Below, piece after piece: positions 27,660 through 36,161 of a stretch of DNA of 64,000 nt. The notes under the pieces were generated by a model that did no database searches, had not been told where the DNA came from, and was given only the letters and a program-made list of their open reading frames with translations. The position numbers were made by a program, and so were the translations under genes. Every line of letters begins with the position of its first letter. The stretch's first letter is position 1. Source of the DNA: Vulcanisaeta moutnovskia 768-28. Its GTDB lineage: Archaea; Thermoproteota; Thermoprotei; Thermoproteales; Thermocladiaceae. The DNA lies in the NCBI RefSeq assembly GCF_000190315.1, contig NC_015151.1, positions 62,001-126,000 of the forward strand, in the 5' to 3' direction.

Positions 27660-28235
27660 TCAAATAGGCTTCTTATCGCTGAGTACATGCTCAACTTGCC
27701 TTTCTAGGTGATTCACAGTTAATCTAACTGCACTAAACTTCTCATCAATCTCTCTAATCCTAGGCTTAATTTCCTCATTATAAATCCTCCAAGCCCTAGG
27801 TTGGAGAATACGCACCAACTGTGTGGTTCTATACATGGCAATTATCTCGGTCGGTCTTAATTCCCAGGGAAGTCTCAACTCCTCAAGCCTCCTAACCCTA
27901 ACGTACTTAGCCTTACCCATCTCCACGGCATGCACATGATGAGCAAAGAGGTGAAGGAGCGTATTCATGTCAATCCTATAATTAATGAGTATTATTGACT
28001 CTTCCGCAAAGTACTTACCCATGACCATTTGGCATTGTTGATCCTTATCAACATGCTCAGTGCATTCGTTCGTGGGATTAATAGTGGCTACCACCTTGGG
28101 CTTCTCAATATTCATACCCTCAGCTAAACTCTCAAGAATTCCCTCAGCACTACTCTCAATGTCCTCAAGGGGTTTAAGAATTGAATTCTCAATCTCCATA
28201 ATTACTTGATTAACGAAATCTCTACCTGCGGACAT
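27660..28235 (-). CDS. Hypothetical protein with a His cluster
   Basis: The 191-residue protein is mostly helical and is not recognised. Residues 1-45 form a helical N-terminus. C58 and C68 flank a DKDQQ loop. H95, H99, H100 and H102 (HLFAHHVH) form a dense histidine cluster that could bind metal but is not a canonical HEXXH. A basic stretch (KAKYVRVRRLEE) follows, and the C-terminal 50 residues look like a coiled coil (IREIDEKFSAVRLTVNHLE). The upstream gap to the divergent TusA-like gene holds TGCAT repeats that might serve either gene. Confidence 0.5.
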   Translation of the reverse strand: MSAGRDFVNQVIMEIENSILKPLEDIESSAEGILESLAEGMNIEKPKVVATINPTNECTEHVDKDQQCQMVMGKYFAEESIILINYRIDMNTLLHLFAHHVHAVEMGKAKYVRVRRLEELRLPWELRPTEIIAMYRTTQLVRILQPRAWRIYNEEIKPRIREIDEKFSAVRLTVNHLERQVEHVLSDKKPI

Positions 28236-28322
28236 GAACCTAAAGTAATTATTAACCCTGTGGTTTATAAATTCTCCTTAAGGTTGTTACCCAATGTTTG
28301 TATTTATCCTCTAACAATAACT

Positions 28323-28345
28323 TATGCAAAAAATGCATAGTGCAT
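28323..28345. promoter_or_regulatory. TGCAT inverted repeat, candidate operator
   Basis: A TATGCA/TGCATA inverted repeat (arms 28323-28328 and 28334-28339, A5 spacer) is followed at once by another GTGCAT and, at 28372, by CTGCATA. The cluster sits between the divergent 27660-28235 and 28383-28622 genes. It may be a regulator binding site; no regulator is suggested nearby. Confidence 0.25.
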
Positions 28346-28382
28346 TATACCTAAAGTACCGCTGCATATTCATTAATAGCCC

Positions 28383-28622
28383 GTGAGGGCTAGTGAGTTA
28401 ACAGTTGATTTAAGAGGCATTGGTTGTCCATACGGTAGTACATTAGCTATACAGCACTTCCGTGATGCACCTGTTGGTACAATAATAACGTTTATACTCG
28501 ATGATGAGGAATGCTACTTAACGTTAAAGAGGTTATTTCCATTACTTGGACAGAGGATCACCAAGATAGAGGAACAGAATAGGGTGTATAAACTCTCGAT
28601 TCTTAAGGTAAGGTTCTTCTAA
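28383..28622 (+). CDS. TusA-like sulfur-carrier family protein
   Basis: The 79-residue protein has the TusA/SirA beta-alpha fold: LTVDLRGIGCPYGSTLAIQ near residue 6-24 with the conserved cysteine at the CP motif, then APVGTIITFILDDEE. The second proline of CPxP is glycine here (CPYG). In dissimilatory sulfur metabolism TusA passes sulfane sulfur between proteins. Here no Dsr, Hdr or rhodanese gene is adjacent, so the role is open. The GTG at 28383 is the only good start. It is followed after 29 nt by the aminopeptidase gene. Confidence 0.7.
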   Translation: MRASELTVDLRGIGCPYGSTLAIQHFRDAPVGTIITFILDDEECYLTLKRLFPLLGQRITKIEEQNRVYKLSILKVRFF

Positions 28623-28651
28623 TGCTGGGTAATGCATATTAATTTCGTTTA

Positions 28652-31186
28652 ATGCCATATTACGTGTCATTTGATAGGGCTGGTTACTTGATCGGTAGGA
28701 ATTTTGTATACCCTGATTATAGGCTTCAATTCCCCAAGTACTACGGCTATACCCTAAGGCACTTAAGGGCTCAAATACGGATTAAGGTAAATGAAAAAGC
28801 AATAGAGGGATTAAGTGAATACAATATCGATATACCACCTGGCAAGAACTTCATTGAACTTAATGCGGCTGAGATGAGGATAGTATCGGTCAAGGTTGAC
28901 GGTCAGGACACTAAGTTTGAGTATGATGGTAGGACGCTCAGGATATATGTTAATTCAGGAAGTCACGTTGCGCAAGTCAGCTATGAAGCTAAGCCTAGGA
29001 AGGGACTTTACTTTGTGCTTCCTGATGAGCATTATAGGGATAGGGTACCCATGGTCTGGACCCAAGGCGAGAGCGAGGATAATCACTACTGGCTACCAAT
29101 GCCCGATTACCCAAATGCTAAGTTCACGAGTGAATTATTAATAATAGTTCCAAAGCCCTGGACAGCAGTATCCAACGGTATCCTAGTGGAGACCAAGGAC
29201 TTAGGCAATGAATTACTGTGGCACTGGAGACTGGATAAGCCTCACTCGGCATACCTAGTGGCTCTCGCAGCAGGCGAGTTTGAGGTCGTTAAGGAAGATT
29301 GTGATGGGATTACGATTGAGCATTACGTACCCAGGGGACACAGTAATAGGGCTAGGTTCAGTTTCTACAGGACATGCGACATGATTAAATTCTATAGCGA
29401 ATACACGGGTGTTAAGTATCCATGGCCTAATTATAAGCATGTTGCCGTTAGTGAATTCATTTATGGCGGTATGGAGAATACCACAATAACCATAGTCACA
29501 GATACTACACTACACGATGAGCATGCCCACTGCCCAGGCTCTAAATTCCCATGCCCAGGAATGGAAGACTTCACATCAGATGGTTTGGTGGCTCATGAAC
29601 TTGCCCATCAATGGTTTGGTGACTACGTAACGACTAAGGACTGGGCGAACATCTGGCTTAATGAGGCATTCGCCACGTACTTCGAGGCACTATACATGGA
29701 GTATGCCAAAGGACGTGATGAATTTCTATATGAACTATACCAGAACCTTAGGAGTTACCTCAATGAATATGGCAATAGGTACGCGAGACCCATAGTCACT
29801 AGACTATATAAAGATCCCGAGGAGATGTTTGATAGGCATACGTACGAGAAGGGAAGCTTGGTCCTACATGCGCTCCGTAACTTACTTGGCGATGAAGCCT
29901 TTAGGAAGGGCATAAACCTATACTTAACCAGGCATGCACATAGTAATGCTGACACGGAGGACTTGAGAAAGGCCCTTGAGGAGGTTTCTGGACAACCGCT
30001 TGATTGGTTCTTCACTCAGTTTGTCTACTCATCTGGACATCCCGTTATTAAGTATTCCTGGAGCTATGACCCAGGTAATAAATTCATTAAATTAAGTGTT
30101 AGCCAGACCCAGGGAGATGACTCATACCCAATCTATAGACTGCCCCTTGAGTTTGAGATTAAGTACCCAAGCGGTAAGGTCGATATATTCAGGTTCGAGT
30201 TGAATGAAAGGGAGGTCGCAATATACATACCAACCAGCGAAAGACCTCAATACATATGCCTGGATCCACAGTTCAAGCTAGGTGTTAAATCCGTAAGTAG
30301 TGATAAGGGCTTTGAGGAAGCCATTGCGGAATTAAGCAGTGATAACTTAATGTGTAGACTTGAGGCCATTGACGCATTGGCTAAGGATGGTAGTGCCAGG
30401 TCCGTTGATGGACTAAGTAAGGCGTTAATGGGTGATACATTCTGGGGCGTCAGAGCTGAGGCTGCCAGGGCGCTCGGTAGGGTTGGTACGGAGGACGCAC
30501 TTAAGGCGCTACTTAATGTGTTAAGTAATGAGATACATCCAAGGGTTAGGCAGGCTATTGTGGAAGCCCTGGGTAACTTTAAGGGTAATGAAAACGTGGC
30601 TAAGGTTCTTGTATCGGTCCTGGAAAATACGTCTGAGAGTTACTACGTAAGGTCCAGGGTAGCGCAATCACTCGGTAAGTTGGGAATACCCGACTACAGC
30701 AGGTACCTCATTAAGGCCCTTGATTACCCAAGCCATAATTACGTAATAACCCAGGGCGCACTGCAGGGGTTATCAGAGCTGGGTACGGATGAGGCAATCG
30801 ATACGTTGATTAAGTATACAGAGCTTGGTAAGCCTACGCTAGTTAGGATGATTGCGACACAGTCTCTGGGTAAGTTCATAGGCATTAGGAGAGTATACGA
30901 TAGAGTTAGGGAGTTACTTAGGGACCAATATTACAGAGTCAGGTACGCGGCCGTGTCCGCTGCAGAGAGTTCCCTAGATCCTAGGTTCCTGGACATACTT
31001 GATGATCTAGCCAGTAAGGACTTAGATGGTAGGATTAGGCGTTATGCCAGGGATGTTGCCAGGAAGATTAGAGAGCATATGCAGAGGGGCGTTGAATACG
31101 CTAGGTTGAGGGAGGAGATTGAGAGGATCAGGGAGGAGCAGAGGAGGATTATGGATAGGATGGATAGGATGGAGGCGAAGGGCTAA
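28652..31186 (+). CDS. M1 family aminopeptidase with C-terminal HEAT repeats
   Basis: This zinc aminopeptidase has 844 residues. The substrate exopeptidase motif is FIYGGMENTT near residue 272, and the zinc site VAHELAHQWFGD begins at H315, with the third ligand E338 in WLNEAFATYFE. Residues 1-190 form the saddle beta domain. From about residue 555 the M1 ERAP-like domain is replaced by PBS-lyase-type HEAT repeats (units such as DTFWGVRAEAARALGRVG), ending in an Arg/Glu-rich coiled coil (IERIREEQRRIMDRMDRME). It should trim N-termini of peptides in the cytoplasm. The overlap with the opposing methylase gene is 4 bp. Confidence 0.9.
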   Translation: MPYYVSFDRAGYLIGRNFVYPDYRLQFPKYYGYTLRHLRAQIRIKVNEKAIEGLSEYNIDIPPGKNFIELNAAEMRIVSVKVDGQDTKFEYDGRTLRIYVNSGSHVAQVSYEAKPRKGLYFVLPDEHYRDRVPMVWTQGESEDNHYWLPMPDYPNAKFTSELLIIVPKPWTAVSNGILVETKDLGNELLWHWRLDKPHSAYLVALAAGEFEVVKEDCDGITIEHYVPRGHSNRARFSFYRTCDMIKFYSEYTGVKYPWPNYKHVAVSEFIYGGMENTTITIVTDTTLHDEHAHCPGSKFPCPGMEDFTSDGLVAHELAHQWFGDYVTTKDWANIWLNEAFATYFEALYMEYAKGRDEFLYELYQNLRSYLNEYGNRYARPIVTRLYKDPEEMFDRHTYEKGSLVLHALRNLLGDEAFRKGINLYLTRHAHSNADTEDLRKALEEVSGQPLDWFFTQFVYSSGHPVIKYSWSYDPGNKFIKLSVSQTQGDDSYPIYRLPLEFEIKYPSGKVDIFRFELNEREVAIYIPTSERPQYICLDPQFKLGVKSVSSDKGFEEAIAELSSDNLMCRLEAIDALAKDGSARSVDGLSKALMGDTFWGVRAEAARALGRVGTEDALKALLNVLSNEIHPRVRQAIVEALGNFKGNENVAKVLVSVLENTSESYYVRSRVAQSLGKLGIPDYSRYLIKALDYPSHNYVITQGALQGLSELGTDEAIDTLIKYTELGKPTLVRMIATQSLGKFIGIRRVYDRVRELLRDQYYRVRYAAVSAAESSLDPRFLDILDDLASKDLDGRIRRYARDVARKIREHMQRGVEYARLREEIERIREEQRRIMDRMDRMEAKG

Positions 31187-31779
31187 CTCATGATCTTGGC
31201 TACGTAAGCTAAGTAATTACCTGACTTAGCCAGTCTCTCCACAATGTCATAATTACTATATAGGATCTCCTCAAACCTTGATCTTAATTTCTTTGGCACA
31301 ACGATTTGCAGTAGGCCACCGGGCTTTAGGTGGTCCTTGGCCCCAATTATTAATCTTTTATTTACATCGAGACCTGCCGTTATTGGCGGATTTGAAATTA
31401 TCGTATTAAACATCTCACCCTGAACCGCACTATATAGGTCACTTAATCGAACCTCGGCATTACTTACCCTATTAATCTTAATGTTAATGGCCGTTAACTT
31501 AACTGCGAGCTTATTTATGTCGACCATGACCACCTTACCTCTTGGCGCTAACTTGGCAGCTACAATGCCGAGAACACCATAGCCACAGCCCATGTCGAGT
31601 ATGTCCCAGTCGTTCATTATTACCATGTTCTCAGCCAATAACCTAGTGCCGGCATCCACGTATTCGCTTGAAAAGACGCCAGGAGCTAACACGAAGGTTA
31701 GTGGAAATCCCCTAATCACGGTATTAATCCTCCTAATCTTCATCTCCTTAAAGGCAGGTTCTTTATCGTAGTAATGCAT
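31183..31779 (-). CDS. Class I SAM methyltransferase, RsmC-like (MTS domain)
   Basis: The 198-residue protein carries SAM motif I DILDMGCGYGVLGI (about residue 56) and the motif IV NTIISNPPITAGLD. NPP(I/F) is typical of enzymes that methylate exocyclic amino groups of bases. The layout matches the single-domain archaeal relatives of RsmC (16S rRNA m2G). The C-terminus LLQIVVPKKLRSRFEEIL closes the fold. The RNA target is inferred from family. The gene starts at ATG 31779 and is convergent with the aminopeptidase gene. Confidence 0.78.
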   Translation of the reverse strand: MHYYDKEPAFKEMKIRRINTVIRGFPLTFVLAPGVFSSEYVDAGTRLLAENMVIMNDWDILDMGCGYGVLGIVAAKLAPRGKVVMVDINKLAVKLTAINIKINRVSNAEVRLSDLYSAVQGEMFNTIISNPPITAGLDVNKRLIIGAKDHLKPGGLLQIVVPKKLRSRFEEILYSNYDIVERLAKSGNYLAYVAKIMS

Positions 31780-31841
31780 TAATACCTAACGTAATTTAAG
31801 GGTCTGCCTTTTATCCCTTTCATTAATCATTAAGTAGAACG

Positions 31842-31850
31842 GTTTTTAAG
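31842..31850 (+). promoter_or_regulatory. TATA box for the DMT transporter
   Basis: The sequence gtttttaag is centred about 27 nt before ATG 31873. A start site there would make the upstream GTG at 31855 untranscribed, so the leaderless ATG at 31873 is preferred. Confidence 0.45.
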
Positions 31851-31872
31851 ATAAGTGATATACCTGTCAACG

Positions 31873-32730
31873 ATGATGAGGAAGACAATATTCATTAGTT
31901 ATTTATTGATTTATGTGTTCTCAGCATCGTTTAATTACTTCTTTGTTAAATTCGGTCTTAGGTACTCACCGCCATTGGGTTATATGGCAATTAGATATGC
32001 GGTGGCTGGATTAATATTGGCGGTAATTGCTGTAATAATTAATAGAAAGTACCATTTCATACTAAATAAGGACCTAGCCCTACTGAGCCTTTTCTCCTCA
32101 TTAAGCACGGCATTGTGGGCCTACGGACTTCTTTACATTGATCCAGGTTCCTCAGCCATATTCGGCTACACGATGCCCCTCTTTGCAATACCATTATCAG
32201 TATTGATAATTCATGAAAAACCAAGGACCTTGAACGTGATTGGCGCTCTTACTGGATTTGTTGGTGTTATTATTTACGGCGTGTCCTCAATAATTAGGGG
32301 AGTATCGCTAATGGGTTCAGTACTCACAGTGATAAATGCCATATTTTGGGCCTTATATAGCATATACTTCAGGAAGTTGGGTAATAATGATGGCTTAATT
32401 GTCGTGTCTAACATGTTCATAATTGGTTCGTTAATGCTTGTAATCATGGGAATAATGATTGATGGATTAAACACATTTATGAGAATTGAGTGGGTGCCTG
32501 GGTTTATCGGTAATTTACTGGGTACATCAGTCATTGGTGGTGCCGTATTATTCCTAACCTGGTACTTGCTTGTTAATGCCATTGGTGTTGCTAATTCAAC
32601 ACCATACATATTCACAGTACCAGCACTAACATTAGCGCTTAATTACTTAATCATGGGCATTCAGCCCACCATACCTGAGATAATTGGTTCCGCAATAATG
32701 TTTTTGGGAATTTACCTAGCCTCGATTTAA
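31873..32730 (+). CDS. EamA/DMT superfamily transporter
   Basis: The 285-residue protein has ten transmembrane helices in two EamA repeats (first about residues 5-135, second about 145-280). The conserved pattern LRYSPPLGYMAIRYAVAGL at the first repeat and MPLFAIPLSVLIIHEKP at its end are typical. The second repeat has TVINAIFWALYSIYFRK. DMT carriers export or import small metabolites; the substrate is not predictable. The frame extends upstream to GTG 31855, but the TATA box favours ATG 31873. It lies just upstream of the uL24-eS4 pair on the same strand. Confidence 0.8.
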   Translation: MMRKTIFISYLLIYVFSASFNYFFVKFGLRYSPPLGYMAIRYAVAGLILAVIAVIINRKYHFILNKDLALLSLFSSLSTALWAYGLLYIDPGSSAIFGYTMPLFAIPLSVLIIHEKPRTLNVIGALTGFVGVIIYGVSSIIRGVSLMGSVLTVINAIFWALYSIYFRKLGNNDGLIVVSNMFIIGSLMLVIMGIMIDGLNTFMRIEWVPGFIGNLLGTSVIGGAVLFLTWYLLVNAIGVANSTPYIFTVPALTLALNYLIMGIQPTIPEIIGSAIMFLGIYLASI

Positions 32731-32753
32731 TTTCATGCCTTATAAGAATATTA

Positions 32754-32763
32754 AAATTTTTAA
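32754..32763 (+). promoter_or_regulatory. TATA box for rpl24
   Basis: The sequence aaatttttaa is centred about 30 nt before ATG 32790, implying a leaderless ribosomal protein mRNA. No Shine-Dalgarno precedes this ATG. Confidence 0.5.
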
Positions 32764-32789
32764 GTAATTAACTTAGCGGGTTTAATTGC

Positions 32790-33269
32790 ATGGTCGCATT
32801 AACAAAGTCGAAACAACCAAGGAAACAGAGGAGGGCGCTATATAATGCACCACTTCATGCTAGGCGTAGGTTATTGACGGCTAGATTAAGCGAGGATCTG
32901 CAGAGACAGTATGGCATTAAGAGGTTACCTGTTAGGAAGGGTGACACCGTGTTAATACTAAGGGGTGACTTCAAGGGCGTTAGGGGTAAGGTAATGGAGG
33001 TTGATCTAAGGAAGATGAGGATTCACGTGGAGAACGCAACACTGAAGAAGCCCGGTGGTGAGACTGTTTATTACCCAATACATCCGTCAAAGGTAATGAT
33101 TGTTGAGCTGGACACAAGTGATAAGAAGAGACTTGAAGCCATTGAGAGGGTCAGGAAACAGCGTGAAGAGTACCTTAGAAAGCTTGAGGAGGTTAAGGAG
33201 ACCAAGGCGCTGAGAAAACCTGAAGTCATTGTTGTTGGACAAGGCGGTAGTAATGAATCGAAACAATAG
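32790..33269 (+). CDS. rpl24: Large ribosomal subunit protein uL24
   Basis: The 159-residue archaeal L24 has a basic N-terminus ([19 protein letters not shown]). The KOW domain follows ([20 protein letters not shown], about residues 46-66), then a lysine/glutamate-rich C-terminal helix. It helps nucleate assembly of the 50S subunit near the exit tunnel. It is followed after 37 nt by rps4e as in most archaeal spc-type operons, but the usual neighbours uL14 and uL5 are not adjacent; a DMT transporter gene precedes it. Confidence 0.95.
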   Translation: MVALTKSKQPRKQRRALYNAPLHARRRLLTARLSEDLQRQYGIKRLPVRKGDTVLILRGDFKGVRGKVMEVDLRKMRIHVENATLKKPGGETVYYPIHPSKVMIVELDTSDKKRLEAIERVRKQREEYLRKLEEVKETKALRKPEVIVVGQGGSNESKQ

Positions 33270-33295
33270 TAAGCCTTTAAATAGGGTTTACTCAC

Positions 33296-33301
33296 GGTGA
33301 T
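33296..33301 (+). promoter_or_regulatory. Shine-Dalgarno of rps4e
   Basis: GGTGAT lies 5 nt before ATG 33307 and complements the archaeal 16S 3' end. It serves internal initiation on the rpl24-rps4e transcript. A TATA-like cctttaaatag (33274-33284) in the same gap might add a second start. Confidence 0.6.
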
Positions 33302-33306
33302 AGGCA

Positions 33307-34053
33307 ATGCCTAGAAGACATCTTAGGCGTTATCAAGCACCTGAATGGTGGCCAGTATCAACTAAGGAAGCCACTTGGGTTGTTAGGCCAAGCCCTGGAC
33401 CTCACCCATTGGCTAAGTCATTACCATTAGCGATACTGGTAAGGGACGTGCTTAGATATACGAAAAACCTTAGGGAGGCTAGGTACGTAATTGGTAATGG
33501 ATTGATAAAGGTTGATGGAAAAATTAGGAGAGATTATAAATACCCAGTTGGATTGATGGATGTTATTGAGATTATACCAACGAACGAGACCTATAGGTTA
33601 GTTCCTCATCCAACTAAATTTCTATGGCCAGTACCAATAAGTCAGGAGGAGGCGAGGTATAAGCTTTGTAGAATTGAGAACAAGACGATGGTTAAGGGAG
33701 GACAAATACAACTTAATCTACATGATGGTAAAAACCTACAATTACCTTATGAAGAGGGGAGTAAGTACGAAACGCTTGACTCAGTATTAATAGACATAAG
33801 CGGGAATAAGATCCTAGACCACGTAAAACTGGAACTAGGCTCCCTGGGGCTCATAGTTGATGGTAAGAACGTGGGCTATTACGGCAAGATAATTGAAATA
33901 ATACAAACATACAGGAAGAGGGGGTCTACGGCGAAGATTATGACAAGTGATGGCAAGGAAGTTAGGACAATAATTGATTATTTGTTTGCAGTGGGTAAGG
34001 AAAAGCCCTTAGTAACAATAGCCCAGTTACAGGAGACACCAACAACGCAGTGA
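33307..34053 (+). CDS. rps4e: Small ribosomal subunit protein eS4
   Basis: The 248-residue protein has the eS4 N-terminus (HLRRYQAPEWWPVSTKEATW) and an S4-type RNA-binding region (about residues 40-100, with RYVIGNGLIKVDGKIRRDY). The central domain (RLVPHPTKFLWPVPISQEEA) and the C-terminal KOW-like part follow. It binds 16S rRNA in the 30S body. It ends directly against the mptE stop on the opposite strand with no gap. Confidence 0.95.
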   Translation: MPRRHLRRYQAPEWWPVSTKEATWVVRPSPGPHPLAKSLPLAILVRDVLRYTKNLREARYVIGNGLIKVDGKIRRDYKYPVGLMDVIEIIPTNETYRLVPHPTKFLWPVPISQEEARYKLCRIENKTMVKGGQIQLNLHDGKNLQLPYEEGSKYETLDSVLIDISGNKILDHVKLELGSLGLIVDGKNVGYYGKIIEIIQTYRKRGSTAKIMTSDGKEVRTIIDYLFAVGKEKPLVTIAQLQETPTTQ

Positions 34054-34701
34054 TTAAAGTAGTTTAATCACGGTATTACCCTTAGCCTTTTGTAAGACTC
34101 TATTAATTAACGCCTTAGCTATTTCTAGCTTCGCTCTTTTTATCTCATCATTCCTCTTCACAACTTTACTTGGATTGAACCCATAAATTCTAATTTCCCT
34201 AGCACCCATATAATATGCAAGGTAAATGGCCCTATCACCGTCAGTAAATCCAGGAATTAATAATGAGCAACCTCTCGGCCATACCTGAACTGTGGGTAGC
34301 AACTTCCTAACCCTGGATGCGTATTTAGGATAGTAATTAATATTATCACCATGCGCATGACCAAGCACTAGACAATCACAATTAATTACCTCCTCAGGAT
34401 TAAAGTCAAAGTCCGTAATAACAATACCAGGACTTAAACCCCAATCATGAAGTAACTTAACGGAGTAACCCTCAACAGCGATTAATAAGCCATCATCACT
34501 GGGCTTTATCTCGATTGGCGGCATCACAATATTAACAATATCCCACTTAAACTCCTTTAAATCACCATCATAATTACAGAAGCTAGGCGCCAATTCAGCC
34601 GCTAGGTAATCACCCTCAAAGTTTAATTGAGGAAGCAGTGCCGTATAATAACTCCTGACTATTAACCACTCCATTGGATCAAGCACAATACCACCGTGCA
34701 T
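34054..34701 (-). CDS. mptE: 6-hydroxymethylpterin diphosphokinase, MptE type
   Basis: The protein has 215 residues of the DUF115/MptE family. The signature segments are PGIVITDFDFNPEE, VLGHAHGDNINYY and LIPGFTDGDRAIYLAYYMGA. In archaea this enzyme diphosphorylates 6-hydroxymethyl-7,8-dihydropterin on the way to folate-like or methanopterin-like C1 carriers. The neighbour on the same strand is serine hydroxymethyltransferase, which uses that cofactor, and ThyX in this window also needs it. The gap to glyA is 50 bp, so co-transcription is likely. Confidence 0.85.
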   Translation of the reverse strand: MHGGIVLDPMEWLIVRSYYTALLPQLNFEGDYLAAELAPSFCNYDGDLKEFKWDIVNIVMPPIEIKPSDDGLLIAVEGYSVKLLHDWGLSPGIVITDFDFNPEEVINCDCLVLGHAHGDNINYYPKYASRVRKLLPTVQVWPRGCSLLIPGFTDGDRAIYLAYYMGAREIRIYGFNPSKVVKRNDEIKRAKLEIAKALINRVLQKAKGNTVIKLL

Positions 34702-34751
34702 AGGGACTCCCTTTAACTACATAAGGTCTTAGTTATTTGATGAACCATCAC

Positions 34752-36044
34752 TTACATTAACATACTTATATTGAAATCAATACCAACATCCCTTGGCGTT
34801 AAGCCATACTTAACCTGCGTAAACTCCCTTCTAAACTCCATCACTTCCTTCCTAACATTACTTGGATCCTCCCTCTTTATGAGAACACGAGCCATAAATT
34901 CCGCGATAATTCTCATTTCATCCTTACCCATGCCAAACCTAGTCATTTCTTGAACACCAAGCCTAAGCCCACTTGGGTCCCTAAATCCTCTATCCCAGGG
35001 AAGCGCATTCTTATTCACTATGATGTTAGCCTCCTCGAGCAAAACAGCGGATTTCGTGCCACCACCAACCCTCGAAACATCAACAAGAACCTGGTGAGTC
35101 CTCGTGAACCCCTTATTCTCAGCCACAATATTAAATCCAAGGGCATGTAATTCCTCAGCTAGTGCCCGTGCATTATTAACGACTTGTTCGGCATATGCCT
35201 TACCGAACTTCATCATTTCTATTGCAGTCACGGCAGTTGCGGCATACCTATGATGATGATAATTAGATGTTAGGCCGGGAAATACGGTCTTTTGAATGCT
35301 CTTAAATAAATCCTCCCTATTTGTGAAGATCACACCACCCTGAGGACCGGGAAATGTCTTATGCGTTGATGACGTCATGACATCGGCGCCTAGATCAAGT
35401 GGATTTGGAAATACTCCACCAGCTATTAATCCAAGTACATGAGCTGAGTCATGGAGTAATACGGCATTCACCTCATGAATAGCATCAAGAAGTTCCTTAA
35501 TAGGATGTGGGAATAAGTATACAGAACCTCCTAAAATCACGAGTTTTGGTTTAACCTCCTTAATCAACTTAATACTCTTGCCAACATCAACATTGAATTC
35601 GTCATTGTCCCACGGCAAATCCACAACCTTCAATCTAAAAATTCCTGGCGCGCCCGTTGTTTTATGGCTTATATGCCCACCTGAATTAAGCGGGACAGAC
35701 ATTATAGTGACATCAGGCTGTGTAAGTGCCGCATAAACCGCAGCATTGGCTATAGTGCCTGAAATAGGTCTAACCTCAACGAACCTTGCGTGGAATAACT
35801 GTCCCATTAAGCCCGCAAGAAGCCCCTCAAGCCTATCAATATACTTAGTCCCTTGATAGTACCTACTACCTAATGTGCCCTCCGCATACCTTCCCTCCAT
35901 ATCATTTAAATACACGTATTCCGCCAATGGTGACATTACGTTTTCACTGGGTATGAGGTTTATTGCCTCTAACCTACGCCATTTATTATGCGTCTTCACT
36001 ATATCTAATACCTCATTTAATACTGAATCTGGATCCATCGACAT
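34752..36044 (-). CDS. glyA: Serine hydroxymethyltransferase
   Basis: This PLP enzyme interconverts serine and glycine and transfers one carbon to a pterin cofactor. The PLP-lysine site is [18 protein letters not shown]. Upstream lie [20 protein letters not shown] and [15 protein letters not shown], and [16 protein letters not shown] holds the PLP-binding Asp and His. The length (430 aa) is typical. The start is ATG 36044 (a second Met two codons later is possible), with a TATA-like aaactttaata about 30 nt upstream. It is likely in one transcript with mptE. Confidence 0.95.
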   Translation of the reverse strand: MSMDPDSVLNEVLDIVKTHNKWRRLEAINLIPSENVMSPLAEYVYLNDMEGRYAEGTLGSRYYQGTKYIDRLEGLLAGLMGQLFHARFVEVRPISGTIANAAVYAALTQPDVTIMSVPLNSGGHISHKTTGAPGIFRLKVVDLPWDNDEFNVDVGKSIKLIKEVKPKLVILGGSVYLFPHPIKELLDAIHEVNAVLLHDSAHVLGLIAGGVFPNPLDLGADVMTSSTHKTFPGPQGGVIFTNREDLFKSIQKTVFPGLTSNYHHHRYAATAVTAIEMMKFGKAYAEQVVNNARALAEELHALGFNIVAENKGFTRTHQVLVDVSRVGGGTKSAVLLEEANIIVNKNALPWDRGFRDPSGLRLGVQEMTRFGMGKDEMRIIAEFMARVLIKREDPSNVRKEVMEFRREFTQVKYGLTPRDVGIDFNISMLM

Positions 36045-36161
36045 TTACTGAGATCTAACGACTTATCTATTAAAGTTTTAATTCTCTGCCTATCTAGCCT
36101 ATTCTTTGGGTATTACGAAGCGGTGGATTAATTAACCTCCTAATAGAGTGTTGTAATCGCT

